Source of the DNA: Myxococcales bacterium
GTDB lineage: Bacteria; Myxococcota_A; Polyangia; Haliangiales; Haliangiaceae
NCBI GenBank assembly: GCA_016706545.1
Contig: JADJJK010000005.1
Span: 62,001 to 126,000 of the forward strand
Length of the DNA stretch: 64,000 bases
Direction of reading: 5' to 3'
A model generated the notes under the pieces. It saw only the letters and a program-made list of their open reading frames with translations, was not told the origin of the DNA and made no database searches. This document shows, piece by piece, positions 1 through 9,769 of this stretch (the stretch's first letter is position 1; each line of letters opens with the position of its first letter). The translations under genes and the position numbers were made by a program.

Positions 1-1831
1 TCTCCTCGAGCGCGTAGGTCAAGCGGCCGATCTCGTCGCCCTCGGTGCCGGCGCTGACGGGCTCGGCCAGCTCGCCGCGCGCCATGCCCTCGGCGCGCTT
101 CTCGAGCTGGCGGATCGGCGAGGCGAACTGCGCCACGGTGAAGCCGACGATGCCGCCGCACACCGAGAACAGCACCAGGAAGAACACCAGCAGCTCGCGG
201 AGCGGCCGCACCATCGACTCGCCGCGCCCGCGATAGCTGGGATAGAACACGGCGACGCCGCCGAGCGCGTAGGTGGTGCCGTTCCAGGCCAGGTGCAGGC
301 GGGTGGCGCGGCCGGTGAGCTGCGCGGCGACCACGTTGAGCGCGCCGCGGCGAGGGTACTCCAGGCGCGCGCGCGCGTACCACGGCAGCTTGGGCGCGCC
401 CATCGGGCCGCCGCCCACCGCCATCAGCTCGTGATCGCGGTTGGGATCTCCCTGCGGGTCGAGGTAGTAGAGGACGGCGCTGGCGTCCGGCGCGCCGGCG
501 CCGAGCCGCCGCAGCGTGGCGCGCACGAGCTCGGCGGTGGGCGGCCGGGACTCGGCGGCGATGGCCGCCTGCACCTCGGAGCGCACCCACTGCAGGCCGA
601 TGTCCGCCTGGCGCAGCGCCGCGTCGGTGGCCAGCGTCTTGTACTGCACGAAGCCCCACAGCATCGCCATGCCGCAAGCCAAGAGCGCCATGCCGCCAAA
701 CGACAGCAGCAGCTTGGAGCGCAAGGACAAGGTCGGCGTGACGGTGCGGATGGGTACGCGGTGCCGCTGCATGATGTGGGCGAGCAGCGGCCCCAGCGCG
801 TCGCGGTGGCCAAGCGCCTCGTAGATGATGCCGGTCAGCGCCAGCACCACGGTGGCGATGACGAGGACCAGCGCGTCGTCCACCTCGATGCCCAGGTGCA
901 AGGTGGCGGTGGCAAAGCCGATGGCCGCGATGGTCAGCCACATGCCGAAGGTCAGGAGCGCCAGGCGGTACGGGATCTCCTGGGCGCGCCGGTACACGAT
1001 GGCGGCCGGGACGGCGGAGCCGCCGGGCACCTCGCCGCGCGCGCTGGCCAGGTACTGACGCAGCCCGCTGGTCAGCCAGCGCGCGAGGAACGACCACGCC
1101 AGCAGCCCCAGCGCGGCGGCCGCCGGGACATAGGTCTGGAGCTGCAGGTACTGCTCGAAGCTGACCGGCACGAAGTAGTACGTGAAGGCCGCCTGCGCGG
1201 CGAGCACTCCGCCGGCGACCACCATGGTCACCAGCAGGAGCTGGCGAAACACCTCGTCCTGGCGCTGTTGCTGCGCGCTGTGGCGAAACAGGCTCTCGCG
1301 CACGCCGCCGAGGATGCTGTTCCACCACAGGGCGCGCACGCAGGACACCGCGTAGGCATGGAGCGCGGCCACCGCGGTGAACTCCGCCACTTGATGGGTG
1401 CGCCACTGCACGTACCGCATGAAGAACAGGCCGGTGATCACCGCCGCGCCGGCCCACAGCAGCGTGCGCAAGATCAGCGCGCGCACCGCGGCGTGCTGGG
1501 TGAAGCGCTCGGCCCGCGCGGCCTTCGAGGCGTCCGGGCGCGCGCCCTGTCGTCGGGCCACCACCACGGCGCGCAGCGGCAAGAGCCACGCCACCACCGC
1601 GATGCTCCACAGCAGCACGGCGGTGATCGAGACCGGCAGCGCGGTCCGCAGCAAGATGGCGCGCGGGATCGACGCCAGATCGAAGAGCCGCCACAGCGGC
1701 AGCCCCACCACCAGCAGCTCCGCGGCCAGCAGGATGACGGCCGGCGCGAAGAAGCGGCGCTTGAACGGCACCGGCGCGACGCGCGTGGTCGCCTCGGCAG
1801 GCTCAGCGGCGGGAGTCTCGGGGCGGCCCAT
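1..1831 (-). CDS. Polytopic membrane protein with HAMP domain (C-terminus outside window)
   Basis: The ORF starts at the ATG at 1831-1829 and runs off the left edge, so only about 610 N-terminal residues are visible. It has roughly nine hydrophobic segments, then a large loop (residues about 390-510), another membrane helix, and a HAMP-like region that begins ASPIRQLEKRAEGMARGEL and ends GDEIGRLTYALEE. HAMP domains pass signals from a membrane sensor to a cytoplasmic output such as a histidine kinase, cyclase or phosphatase. The output domain lies beyond the window, so the class of sensor cannot be named. It lies 90 bp downstream of the zinc-ribbon/TPR gene on the same strand and may be cotranscribed with it. 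Confidence 0.8.
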   Translation of the reverse strand, partial: MGRPETPAAEPAEATTRVAPVPFKRRFFAPAVILLAAELLVVGLPLWRLFDLASIPRAILLRTALPVSITAVLLWSIAVVAWLLPLRAVVVARRQGARPDASKAARAERFTQHAAVRALILRTLLWAGAAVITGLFFMRYVQWRTHQVAEFTAVAALHAYAVSCVRALWWNSILGGVRESLFRHSAQQQRQDEVFRQLLLVTMVVAGGVLAAQAAFTYYFVPVSFEQYLQLQTYVPAAAALGLLAWSFLARWLTSGLRQYLASARGEVPGGSAVPAAIVYRRAQEIPYRLALLTFGMWLTIAAIGFATATLHLGIEVDDALVLVIATVVLALTGIIYEALGHRDALGPLLAHIMQRHRVPIRTVTPTLSLRSKLLLSFGGMALLACGMAMLWGFVQYKTLATDAALRQADIGLQWVRSEVQAAIAAESRPPTAELVRATLRRLGAGAPDASAVLYYLDPQGDPNRDHELMAVGGGPMGAPKLPWYARARLEYPRRGALNVVAAQLTGRATRLHLAWNGTTYALGGVAVFYPSYRGRGESMVRPLRELLVFFLVLFSVCGGIVGFTVAQFASPIRQLEKRAEGMARGELAEPVSAGTEGDEIGRLTYALEE

Positions 1832-1921
1832 GGCGAGACAATAGCGGAAGTCTCCGCCTGTGCGTTGGCGCGTGACCGCCGTCGACGCGCGGCGGTGGCG
1901 CAGCCGGCGGTGCGCGCGTGG

Positions 1922-4807
1922 TCAGGGCTTGGGCTCGGCGGGCTCGGCGGGCGCGGGCGGCGCCGCGGGGCTCGGCTCCGGCGCGGGCGATGGGGCAGGG
2001 GCAGGCGCGGGCGGCGCGGGCACGGCCGGCGCGCCTTCTTCCACCGCGGCGCCCAGCCGCTCGAGCTGACGCTTGGCGGCGCCAGAGCCCGGATAGGCCT
2101 CCAGGTACTCGCGGTACGCCTCGATGGCGCGGGGCTTGTTGTCTTGCTCTTGATAGAGCTGGGCGATGCCCCACAGCGCGCGCTCGTTGCGCGCCTGCAG
2201 GCCCAGCACGGTGCGGAACTTGGAGTTGGCGCTCGCGAACTGACGGGTCTCGATGTAGCAGAAGCCCAGGCCGATCATGGCGTCGATGCCGTTGGGGACC
2301 TTGTCCAGCGCCGCGTCAAACAGCGGGATCGCCTTGGCGCAGCCGCGGTTCTCGGCGAGCTTGTTGGCCTTCTGCACCAGCTTGCTGTAGCCGTCTGCGC
2401 CGTCCGCGCCGCCGGCGCTCTCGGAGCCGCCGGTGCCCGTCGTGCCGCCGGTGCCGTCTGCACCCCCCGCGCTACCCGCGCCTTCCGCGCTGCCTGCGCC
2501 CTCTTCTGGCGGCAGCGGGTCGGTGTCGGTGACCGCGCGCTCGAGGCGCTCGAGCAGCGCCTTGGCGCCCTCATGCTCCGGCTGCGCCGCGATCACGGCG
2601 TCCACCGCGGCGCGGGCCTCGACGGGCTTGCCATCTGCGAGCGCCGCCGCGGCGATGCGGAAGCGCAGGCGGACATCGCCGCTCTGCTCGAGCGTGGCCT
2701 CGCCTTGTTCTGCGCGGGCAAAGAGCTGTCGCGCGTCGGCGAGCTTGCCCTCGCGCAGCAGCAGCAGGCCCTCGATCACGGCGAGCTCGGCGCTGGCCGC
2801 CTTGGCGGCGCGCGCCGCGTCCAGGTACCGTCGCACGTCGCGCGCAGGCTTGCCTTGCAGGCGCAAGAGATCGGCCATGGCCAGGTTGGCGCCGGCGTCG
2901 CTCGCCGCGAGCTTGAGCGCGCGCTGCGCCAGCGGCATGGCCTCCAGCACCGCGGCCTTGCTGCTCTTGCGGAGCTTGTCGGCGGCGGCGCGCTCGCCAG
3001 CAGGGAGCAGCGCGGCGCGGTCTTCGAGCGCCTGCGCCACCGCGGTGGCGAGCCGCGCCCGCAGCGCCAGCGCCGCGGCGTTGTCCTTGCCGGCGGGGTC
3101 ATCGGCCAGGCGAGAGAGCGCCGCCCGCATGCGCAGCTCCACGTTGCCGGCCAGGTCGGCAGACAGGTCGCTCGCGGGTGGCTGCGCGGCGTCCACGGCG
3201 GGCGCGGCGTCTGGTTTGCCGTCGGGCGTGGCCAGTGGCTTGGACGCATCTGGCGGCGCCCCAGCGTCGAGGCCAGCGGCGACGACGGGCTGGCTCGAGC
3301 CGCTGGGCCGGATCACCATGACGTACACGACGCCGAAGCCGCCAGCTATCACCACCAGCGAGGCGATGGCGATCCAGAGGCCAGCGCGTGAGCCGCGCGG
3401 CGCCACCGCGGGGCCGCGGTCGTTGTCCGGCGCGAAGGCGCGGGAGCTTGCCCCGGGCGCCTCTTCCCTCGCCGATCCGGTGAACGGCATGGAGGCGACC
3501 GCCGGCCCGCGCGGGCCACGGTTGCCGGCGGCGAACGCGGGCTCGTCAGTGACGGCGTGGGAGAAGCGCCCCGGGCCCTCGGTGGGGCCAACCAGGCCAG
3601 CTCCGCCGACGCCAGCGGCGTGGACGCCGCCGGTCCAGGGCACAGACTCTCGTCCGCTGGCCACGGCTCCCAGGCCCGGGGCGGTGACGGCTGGGCTTGG
3701 CTCCGCGGCCGGCGGCGCGGATGCAGGCGCCGAGCCGGGCGCCGACGGTGCCTGTGCTTGCGCCATCGCTTGCGCCATCGCTGGCGCGGTGCCGGCGAGC
3801 GCGGACACCGGGGGCGGCGCCGCGCCGATCCGCGCGGTGGTCGCGGGCACAGGCTGGCTGCTGCTGGCGGTCGCGGGCGACGACGGCTGGAACGCTGGCT
3901 GCGACGGCGGCTGGAACGCTGGCTGCGAAGCTGGCCCCGCCGCGCTGCCTGCCGGCGGCGAGCTGGCGATCGGCGCCGGCCTGCCCGCGCCGGGCAGCGT
4001 GCTGGGCAGGCTCGCCGGTCGCTGCGCGCTGCTGGCCGCCAGCCGCGCGCTCGACGACGCCGGGCGCGGCTCTGCGGTCGCCGGGTGGGGCGCGGTGCTG
4101 CGGCTGTGCGCGTCGTCCGCGCCCGTCGCCATGGGCGCGGTGCGCGTGCCGGCGCCGACGATGCGGCGCGCGGCCGTCGGCTCGTTGTCGGTGGCGTCTT
4201 CGATGTCGTCCAGATCTCCCAGCGCCATCGAGCCCGACGCGACCGCGCCCACCCCCACCAGCGTGGTGCGAGCGTCCTCTGGCTTCTTGGTGGGCTGCTT
4301 GAGCGAATCGCGCTTGGCGCGCTGGCTGCGGGCCTCGTCGGCGATGGAGAAGTAGGTGCCCAGCTCGACGATGTCGCCGAGGAGCTTCCAGGTCTTGCCG
4401 GAGCGCGAGATCAGCGCATCGCGTGTGACCTCGCCGGCGATGATCCACTGCTGCAGCGTGGCAAGCTCGCGGCAGCTCCTGGTCTCGCCGTTCTCCAGGC
4501 GGATGAGCCACTGGCGCTCCGCCGCTGCCTCCACCGCGCTCCGGACGGCGGCGGCGCTGCTGGCGCTCGGCGCGCTGGCCGCCAGGGCCACGGGAGCCGC
4601 CGGGGCCGCGGGAGCTGGCGCAGGCGCGGGCGGCTGCGGCTTGGGCATGCCCAGCATGGTCGACGGCAGCTCGGCGCCGCCGCTGACCCGCTTGCGGATC
4701 TTGAACATATGACCGCAGTTCGTACACTTGACCGTCACCCCTCCTGGTTTCAGGCGGGCTTCGTCGAGCTCGTACTCGGTCGAACACTTCTCGCAGCGAA
4801 CGTCCAT
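1922..4807 (-). CDS. MJ0042-type zinc-ribbon, GYF_2-like, single-TM, TPR protein
   Basis: The protein has about 961 residues. It opens with an MJ0042-type zinc ribbon (CEKC near the N-terminus, CTNC about 25 residues later). A GYF_2/DUF4339-like segment follows (RLENGETRSCRELATLQQWI). Then come about 300 residues of Ala/Pro/Ser-rich linker, one membrane helix (LWIAIASLVVIAGGFGVVYV) and a helical C-terminal half with TPR-like repeats and a Pro/Ala-rich tail. I chose the ATG at 4807 because the zinc ribbon begins directly after it and AAGG lies 7 bases upstream; the open frame extends further upstream without recognisable protein. Such proteins are common in myxobacteria and are probably scaffolds or sensors. 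The function is unknown. Confidence 0.85.
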   Translation of the reverse strand: MDVRCEKCSTEYELDEARLKPGGVTVKCTNCGHMFKIRKRVSGGAELPSTMLGMPKPQPPAPAPAPAAPAAPVALAASAPSASSAAAVRSAVEAAAERQWLIRLENGETRSCRELATLQQWIIAGEVTRDALISRSGKTWKLLGDIVELGTYFSIADEARSQRAKRDSLKQPTKKPEDARTTLVGVGAVASGSMALGDLDDIEDATDNEPTAARRIVGAGTRTAPMATGADDAHSRSTAPHPATAEPRPASSSARLAASSAQRPASLPSTLPGAGRPAPIASSPPAGSAAGPASQPAFQPPSQPAFQPSSPATASSSQPVPATTARIGAAPPPVSALAGTAPAMAQAMAQAQAPSAPGSAPASAPPAAEPSPAVTAPGLGAVASGRESVPWTGGVHAAGVGGAGLVGPTEGPGRFSHAVTDEPAFAAGNRGPRGPAVASMPFTGSAREEAPGASSRAFAPDNDRGPAVAPRGSRAGLWIAIASLVVIAGGFGVVYVMVIRPSGSSQPVVAAGLDAGAPPDASKPLATPDGKPDAAPAVDAAQPPASDLSADLAGNVELRMRAALSRLADDPAGKDNAAALALRARLATAVAQALEDRAALLPAGERAAADKLRKSSKAAVLEAMPLAQRALKLAASDAGANLAMADLLRLQGKPARDVRRYLDAARAAKAASAELAVIEGLLLLREGKLADARQLFARAEQGEATLEQSGDVRLRFRIAAAALADGKPVEARAAVDAVIAAQPEHEGAKALLERLERAVTDTDPLPPEEGAGSAEGAGSAGGADGTGGTTGTGGSESAGGADGADGYSKLVQKANKLAENRGCAKAIPLFDAALDKVPNGIDAMIGLGFCYIETRQFASANSKFRTVLGLQARNERALWGIAQLYQEQDNKPRAIEAYREYLEAYPGSGAAKRQLERLGAAVEEGAPAVPAPPAPAPAPSPAPEPSPAAPPAPAEPAEPKP

Positions 4808-5104
4808 TCGTGCCTTCGTGAGTTCGCGTAGATCTTGCCCTCTCTTGCCGGCGGTGGCCAGCTCGCCGCGCCGCTTCCTTCGCCGGGAGCGAAGACGTTG
4901 AGCTGGCCCACCTTCCACTTGGGCCAAGGACCGCTCACCGGCGAGGTGGCCAAAGCCTGCGCAATGGCTGGACTGTGACGCTCGTCATATATGGACTCCA
5001 TGGCGCGCCTCGGCGAGGACGCCGGTCGCGGGGCGGCCCATTCGGCCCGGTAGTTCGATTGAAACTCGTTTGTCATCAGAAGGTTGGAGCAGGTATGGTG
5101 GCGC

Positions 5105-5464
5105 ATGCAGTCGCCTCGGCGCTCGGAGCGGGTCTCTGTGGATGCGTTCGTCAAGGTCAGCGGCGACGGTCACGAGCTAGTCTTTCGTACGCGAGATCTC
5201 TCGGAGCACGGCGTGTTCCTCTACACGAAGGTGAGCCGCGCCTATCCCTTTCGCGTGGGCTCCACCTTGGCGCTGGAGCTGTTTGGCTTTGACCAGACCG
5301 TGCGCTGCACGGCGGTGGTGGCCCGCGTGGTGGACCCCGGCAGCGCCGAGGCTGAGCACTTCCCCACCGGCTTTGGCGTGCGCATCGTGGAGGCCGATGA
5401 TCCGGCGCGCGCGGCGCTGGCCGCGCTGATCGAGCGCATCAAGCTCGATGGCGGAGCCTACTGA
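5105..5464 (+). CDS. PilZ-domain protein
   Basis: This is a single-domain protein of about 119 residues. It carries the PilZ signature: an N-terminal arginine cluster (SPRRSERVSVDAF) followed by TRDLSEHGVFLYT, which corresponds to the D/NxSxxG motif. PilZ domains bind cyclic di-GMP; this protein is short and probably acts as an adaptor. The ATG at 5105 is preferred over an upstream in-frame TTG because the RRSER motif follows it directly. The roughly 300 bp upstream (4808-5104) is the divergent promoter region shared with the zinc-ribbon/TPR gene. I see no clear operator in it. Confidence 0.85.
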   Translation: MQSPRRSERVSVDAFVKVSGDGHELVFRTRDLSEHGVFLYTKVSRAYPFRVGSTLALELFGFDQTVRCTAVVARVVDPGSAEAEHFPTGFGVRIVEADDPARAALAALIERIKLDGGAY

Positions 5465-5481
5465 GTCCCAAAACCTCCGGT

Positions 5482-6738
5482 ATGCTGCGCGCGATGTCCG
5501 TGGTGCGCTCGTCTCTCGCTGTCCTTGCCTTGCTCGCTGGCGCCTCGCTGCCGGCGCGGGCCGACGCTCCCTTCGTGCCAGTGGCCGCGGCGCCCTCCGC
5601 GGCGGACCAGGAGGCGCGGGCGAGGCTCGCCGCCGAGTGGCCGGTGATCGAGCTGGTGACGATGGGCATCGGCTCCCTGATCTGGGAGCGGCACGGCCAC
5701 ATCGTGCTGTGCGTCCGCCACCCCGATCCTCGCCGCGACCTTTGCTACAACTATGGCATCGGTGACTTCCGTCGCCCGCTGCAGATGGGCTGGGGGTTCT
5801 TCCGCGGCACCAACAGCTTCTGGGCCGGGGCCGACTCGCCGGCGGACATGCTGGCGATCTACCGCTACACGGACCGCACGATCTGGTCGCAGGCGCTGCC
5901 GCTGACCGCGGAGCAGAAGCAGAAGGTGATCGCCAAGCTGCAGCGCGATGTCCTCGAGGAGAACAAGTACTACTCCTACGATCACTTCTGGGACAACTGC
6001 ACCACCCGCGTCCGCGACATCCTCGACGACGCCACCGGCGGCCAGCTCCGCGCGCAGAAGGCCACCGGCGAGCCGGACCACCGCACCATCCGCGCGCTGG
6101 CGCGCGAGGGCTTCTACGGCATGCGCCTGCCGCTGCTCATCACCGATCTGGCGATGGGGCGCGTCACCGACCGGCAGCCCACCTACTACGAGCGCATGTT
6201 CCTGCCGCAGTACATGCGGCAGGCGGCGCAGCAGCTCTGGGGCGCCGAGCCGCGCGTGCTCTATCAGCGGCGAGGTCCGCCGGAGCTGGAGGATGGCCCG
6301 AGCGGCCGCGGGCTCCTGGCGCTGGTCCTCCTGGCGCTCGGCTTGCCGGTGGTGCTGGCGCAGTGGCGGGGGCGGTTCTTGCGCACCGCGCTGACGGTGA
6401 CGCTCTTGCCGCAGGTGCTCCTTGGCCTGGCGTTCTGGGCGCTGGCGGTCATCAGCCCGCTGTCGTACGTGCGCTACAACGAGTCCTGCCTCATCTTCCT
6501 GCCGCTCGACTTCCTGATGGTGGTGTTGCCGGCGGCGTTGGCGCGCAAGTACGCGCGCGCGCGCGTGGGCATGCTGGTGGTGATCGCGGCGCTGCTGGCG
6601 GTGGGTGTGCTCAAGCAGCCGCTGTGGGCAGCGCTCCTGGGCCCGCTGGTGCCGGCGCTGGCGGTGGGCTTCTGGCCGCGCAAGATCGCCGCCGCGCCTC
6701 GCGCGCCCGCCGATCCCAAGCGCAAACCCAAGCGCTAG
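5482..6738 (+). CDS. DUF4105 (Lnb N-terminal periplasmic domain) membrane protein
   Basis: The protein has 418 residues. A signal peptide (LAVLALLAGASLPARA) leads into a periplasmic DUF4105 domain with the characteristic YYSYDHFWDNCTTRVRDIL stretch, where Asn-Cys-Thr-Thr is the conserved core. A C-terminal half with about five membrane helices and a basic tail (DPKRKPKR) follows. The family includes Lnb, which modifies lipoprotein N-termini in some Firmicutes; whether this homologue has that activity is not known. It starts 17 bp after the PilZ gene and is probably in the same transcript. Confidence 0.8.
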   Translation: MLRAMSVVRSSLAVLALLAGASLPARADAPFVPVAAAPSAADQEARARLAAEWPVIELVTMGIGSLIWERHGHIVLCVRHPDPRRDLCYNYGIGDFRRPLQMGWGFFRGTNSFWAGADSPADMLAIYRYTDRTIWSQALPLTAEQKQKVIAKLQRDVLEENKYYSYDHFWDNCTTRVRDILDDATGGQLRAQKATGEPDHRTIRALAREGFYGMRLPLLITDLAMGRVTDRQPTYYERMFLPQYMRQAAQQLWGAEPRVLYQRRGPPELEDGPSGRGLLALVLLALGLPVVLAQWRGRFLRTALTVTLLPQVLLGLAFWALAVISPLSYVRYNESCLIFLPLDFLMVVLPAALARKYARARVGMLVVIAALLAVGVLKQPLWAALLGPLVPALAVGFWPRKIAAAPRAPADPKRKPKR

Positions 6739-6798
6739 CAGCGTCCGGCGGTCGCTCCAGCGTCCTGGGGCGTCCTCGTCGAGCCTCGTCAGGCCTGG

Positions 6799-7143
6799 TC
6801 AGGCCTCGTCGAGCCCGTGCTGCCGCCGCGCCTCCAGGCAAGAGCCGTCCCCGGGCTGCACCGTGCGGCATGGCCGCGGGCGCAGGTGATAGATCGAGCA
6901 GCTCACGCGGCGTCCCAGCGCGCCGCGCAGCGCGGCGCAGGCCGACGGCGCCCCTGGGCTCGTCACCAGGCGCAGGTGCGGCACGCCCGCCGCATCACGG
7001 CGGACCAGCTTGCGCACCAGGTCGGGGCGGCGCAGCAGCGGGGCGGTGTCCTCGATCTCCACCCAGTCGACGAAGCCCTCGGCCTCGTTGCTGGGCAGGT
7101 TGGCGCAGCAGGCGCCGCAGCGTTCACAGGACAGCGGCGCCAC
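6799..7143 (-). CDS. YkgJ family cysteine-cluster protein
   Basis: This 114-residue protein begins SCERCGACCANLP, a Cx2Cx2CC cluster. Two further cysteines follow in SCSIYHLRPRPCRTVQPGDG, and one more in GSCLEARR. The pattern matches the YkgJ (CxxCxxCC) family, proposed to bind Zn or Fe-S. It lies 48 bp downstream of the TPR membrane protein of the ABC exporter operon on the same strand. The substrate is unknown. The 3' flank (6739-6798) holds short GTCAGGCCT-type repeats. Confidence 0.8.
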   Translation of the reverse strand: MAPLSCERCGACCANLPSNEAEGFVDWVEIEDTAPLLRRPDLVRKLVRRDAAGVPHLRLVTSPGAPSACAALRGALGRRVSCSIYHLRPRPCRTVQPGDGSCLEARRQHGLDEA

Positions 7144-7191
7144 GCGCGCTCCCTCACGCCACCAGGGCGGCGCTCTGCGGCGCGCCGCTCC

Positions 7192-7924
7192 TCATACGTG
7201 GTGCAGGCCGGCGGCGAACAGGCCGGCGCCGAGCGCAAAGAGCAACACCGCGGCGACGGCCTGGGGCAGCGCCCACGCCGAGCGCCGGCTGCGCTGGCTG
7301 CGCGGTGCGCGAGGTCCGCGGCGCAGGAGCTGCACGCCGAGCGTCGCCAGCAGCAGGCCGCCCAGGCTGGCCGCGGCCCAGCTCCGCGCGCGCGTCGCCA
7401 GGCGCTGCGCTTGCGCGGCGGGCGCAGCGCAGCTGCGCAGCAGCGGCCTGCGCGCCTGGCGCGAGCTGCGCGGCTGGCTGCGCGCCTGGCGCGCTGCGGC
7501 CTTCCGCGGCGCCGCCGGGGCGCACCACGCCTAGCCGCAGCAGCGCGGCCTCTGCTCGCGCGAGCTCGTCGGCAAACGGGGTCGTCGCCCACGCGGTGTC
7601 CAGCGCGGCGGCGCGCGCGGCTCGATACGAGCGCGTCGCCACCTCGAGATCTCGCCTGGCCTCGGCGGCCTCGCCGGCAGCGAGCAGCCGGCGCAGCGCA
7701 GCGGGGCCGTGCGCGGCGCCGGGCACGTAGGCGCGCGCGGCGCTGGCCCACTGCGCGATGGCGGTCGCCGCGTCATCGCGCGCGGCCGCCGCATCACCCG
7801 CGGCCAGCGCGCGCTGGCCGTCCCACCACACCTTGCCCGTCGCCGCGGCCAGCGCCGCCAGCAAGAGGCCCACCGTGGCGACCTTGGCCAGGTGCCGCGA
7901 CCAGCGACCGCGCGCCGCGCTCAC
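7192..7924 (-). pseudogene. TPR-like membrane protein of ABC operon, apparent frameshift
   Basis: The GTG at 7924 overlaps the TGA of the permease (GTGA). The N-terminal frame encodes a membrane helix (LAKVATVGLLLAALAAATG) and about 120 residues of TPR-like helices, to about LLRLGVVRPGGAAEG. The C-terminal frame, shifted by one, encodes two more membrane helices and ends LFAALGAG-like text, namely VLLFALGAGLFAAGLHHV then stop at 7192. The frame change lies between about 7390 and 7532, in a GC-rich repetitive stretch, so it is either a real frameshift or a consensus error. The product probably supports the adjacent ABC exporter. Confidence 0.6.
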
Positions 7925-8748
7925 GAGAAGTCCCTGCGCTGGAACAGCAGCGAGGACGCCGCCAAAAGGCCCAGGATCCACAGCGCGCCATACCCCAGCG
8001 CCGTCGCCACATATCCCCAGCCCACGAACTCGCCATGCACCGAGACCGCCACGCCGTCGAGCATGCGCCCCGAGATCGAGAACAGGTGCAGATCCGGAAC
8101 CAGCTCGAGCGCCACCGTGGCCACCGCGGGGATCCACGTGCCCTGGGCGGTGGCCGCCGCCGCTTCGATGTCCGGCGTCAAGCGCCCCAGCGCGAACAGG
8201 CCCAGCGCGAAGATCCCGGACAGAAACGGGCTGGAGAAGGAGGAGAAGAAGATCGCGATCGCCGCCACCGTGAGCACTTCGGCCCAGGCCAGCACCAGCG
8301 CCTTTGCCACCGCCAGCGACGGCGCCACGCCCTGGGAGCCAAGCAAGAGCGCCATGGCCAGGCCAAACAACGCGACCAGCACGGACAGGACCAGCGCCAT
8401 CCCCAGGTACTTGCCGAACACGAACTCCCATCGCTCGATGGGCTTGGAGACGATGGCGTGGATGGTCCTCCGTTGCACCTCGCTGTAGAGCAAGAACACG
8501 CCGAGGAAGATCGCGGTCAGCGAACCGAACAGCGAGATGCCGGCCAGGCCGACGTCTCGCGCCACCCGCGTCTCCTCGCGGATGGACATCTCGCCCATCA
8601 CCAGCGCGAGCAGGTTCGACGCCACCACCAGCACCAGGATGCCGTACAGCACGCGGATGCGCGCGGCCTCCCGGAAGGTGTTGAGCGCGACCGCCCAGAT
8701 GCGGCCGACGCTGGCCGCGGGCCCGGCTACCGAGGGCTGCGCCGTCAT
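7921..8748 (-). CDS. ABC-2 type transporter permease
   Basis: The protein has 275 residues with about six membrane helices. The layout is typical of ABC-2 permeases: a first helix after an amphipathic segment (NTFREAARIRVLYGILVLV), then LYSEVQRRTIHAIVSKPI, a common cytoplasmic motif in this family, then a hydrophobic C-terminal half. The ATG overlaps the stop of the ATPase gene (ATGA) and the stop overlaps the GTG of the TPR membrane protein, so the three are translationally coupled. The exported substrate cannot be deduced. Confidence 0.9.
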   Translation of the reverse strand: MTAQPSVAGPAASVGRIWAVALNTFREAARIRVLYGILVLVVASNLLALVMGEMSIREETRVARDVGLAGISLFGSLTAIFLGVFLLYSEVQRRTIHAIVSKPIERWEFVFGKYLGMALVLSVLVALFGLAMALLLGSQGVAPSLAVAKALVLAWAEVLTVAAIAIFFSSFSSPFLSGIFALGLFALGRLTPDIEAAAATAQGTWIPAVATVALELVPDLHLFSISGRMLDGVAVSVHGEFVGWGYVATALGYGALWILGLLAASSLLFQRRDFS

Positions 8749-9719
8749 ACTCTCCCTTCGCGCGCCGAGCCCGAGGCGTCAGCGCCCGCGATCTGGCGCA
8801 GGAACACCGCCTCCAGCGTCTCGTGCCGCGGCACCACCGAGACCACCTTGGCGCCCAGGCCGTGGGCGAGCGCCAGGTACGCATCCACGTCGTCCTCGGC
8901 GGCGAGCGTGACCGTCAGCTCATCGGCGATGCGGCGCGCGGCCCTGGCGGGCGCGGCCAGGCTGCGCTCGGCGTCGCTGTTCGCCGCGTCCGCGGCGAGC
9001 CGCAGCACGATCTCCGTGCCCTGCAGCGATTGCCCGACCAGCTCGCGCGGCGTGCCCTGGGACTGGATCTGGCCGCGGGCCACGATGGCGATCTCGTCGG
9101 CGATGGTCTCCACGTCGCTGAGGATGTGAGAGGAGAAGAACACCGTCTTGCCGGCGTCGCGCAGCTCCAGGATGAGCTCGCGCACCTCCTTGCGGCCCAC
9201 CGGATCGAGGCCGCTGGTCGGCTCGTCGAGCACCACCACGTCCGGATCGTTCATCAGTGCCTGCGCCAGGCCCGCGCGCTGCAGCATGCCCTTGGAGTAC
9301 TTCTTCAAGCTCTGGCTGCGCGCGCGGTCAAGCCCGACCTTGGCGATGAGCTCGTCGGCGCGACGACGGCGCGTGGCGCGATCGAGCCCGAAGAGCCGGC
9401 CGGCCAGATCCAGCAGCTCGCTCACGGTGAGGTAGTCGTAGAAGTAGGGCTGCTCCGGCAGAAACCCCACCCGGCTACGCGCCACCTGGCTGGGCAAGTC
9501 ATGGCCCATGATGCGGCAGCTCCCGGCGCTCGGGCGGATGAGGCCCATCAGCACGCGGATGGTGGTGGTCTTGCCAGCGCCGTTGGGACCAAGGAAGCCA
9601 AACACCCTCCCACGCTCCACAGAGAACGACACCCCGCGCAGCGCCTCCACCTTGCGGCGGCGAAACGGCGTGCGGTACGTCTTCTCCAGACCTCGGACTT
9701 CAATCGCCAGCGCTGACAC
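8745..9719 (-). CDS. ABC transporter ATP-binding protein
   Basis: The protein has about 324 residues from the GTG at 9719. Walker A is GPNGAGKTTT, the Q-loop region is FLPEQPYFYDYLT, the signature region is KKYSKGMLQRAGLAQALM, Walker B is VVVLDEPTSGLD and the switch His is in SSHILSD. A C-terminal extension of about 100 residues is of the type seen in DrrA/CcmA-like exporters. An in-frame ATG at 9782 would add residues that resemble no family member and would overlap the divergent gene. It drives the downstream ABC-2 permease. Confidence 0.92.
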   Translation of the reverse strand: MSALAIEVRGLEKTYRTPFRRRKVEALRGVSFSVERGRVFGFLGPNGAGKTTTIRVLMGLIRPSAGSCRIMGHDLPSQVARSRVGFLPEQPYFYDYLTVSELLDLAGRLFGLDRATRRRRADELIAKVGLDRARSQSLKKYSKGMLQRAGLAQALMNDPDVVVLDEPTSGLDPVGRKEVRELILELRDAGKTVFFSSHILSDVETIADEIAIVARGQIQSQGTPRELVGQSLQGTEIVLRLAADAANSDAERSLAAPARAARRIADELTVTLAAEDDVDAYLALAHGLGAKVVSVVPRHETLEAVFLRQIAGADASGSAREGRV

Positions 9720-9769
9720 GGACGCGGCCAACGATAGCGCAACCTGTGGACCTAGGGCACCATCGGCGC

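Noticed and set aside
293..3391. 1032-residue plus-strand ORF
   Set aside because: It is the mirror of two minus-strand membrane/TPR genes. Its composition (Arg, Gly, Ala, Gln, His) is that of GC-rich antisense frames and it has no domain.
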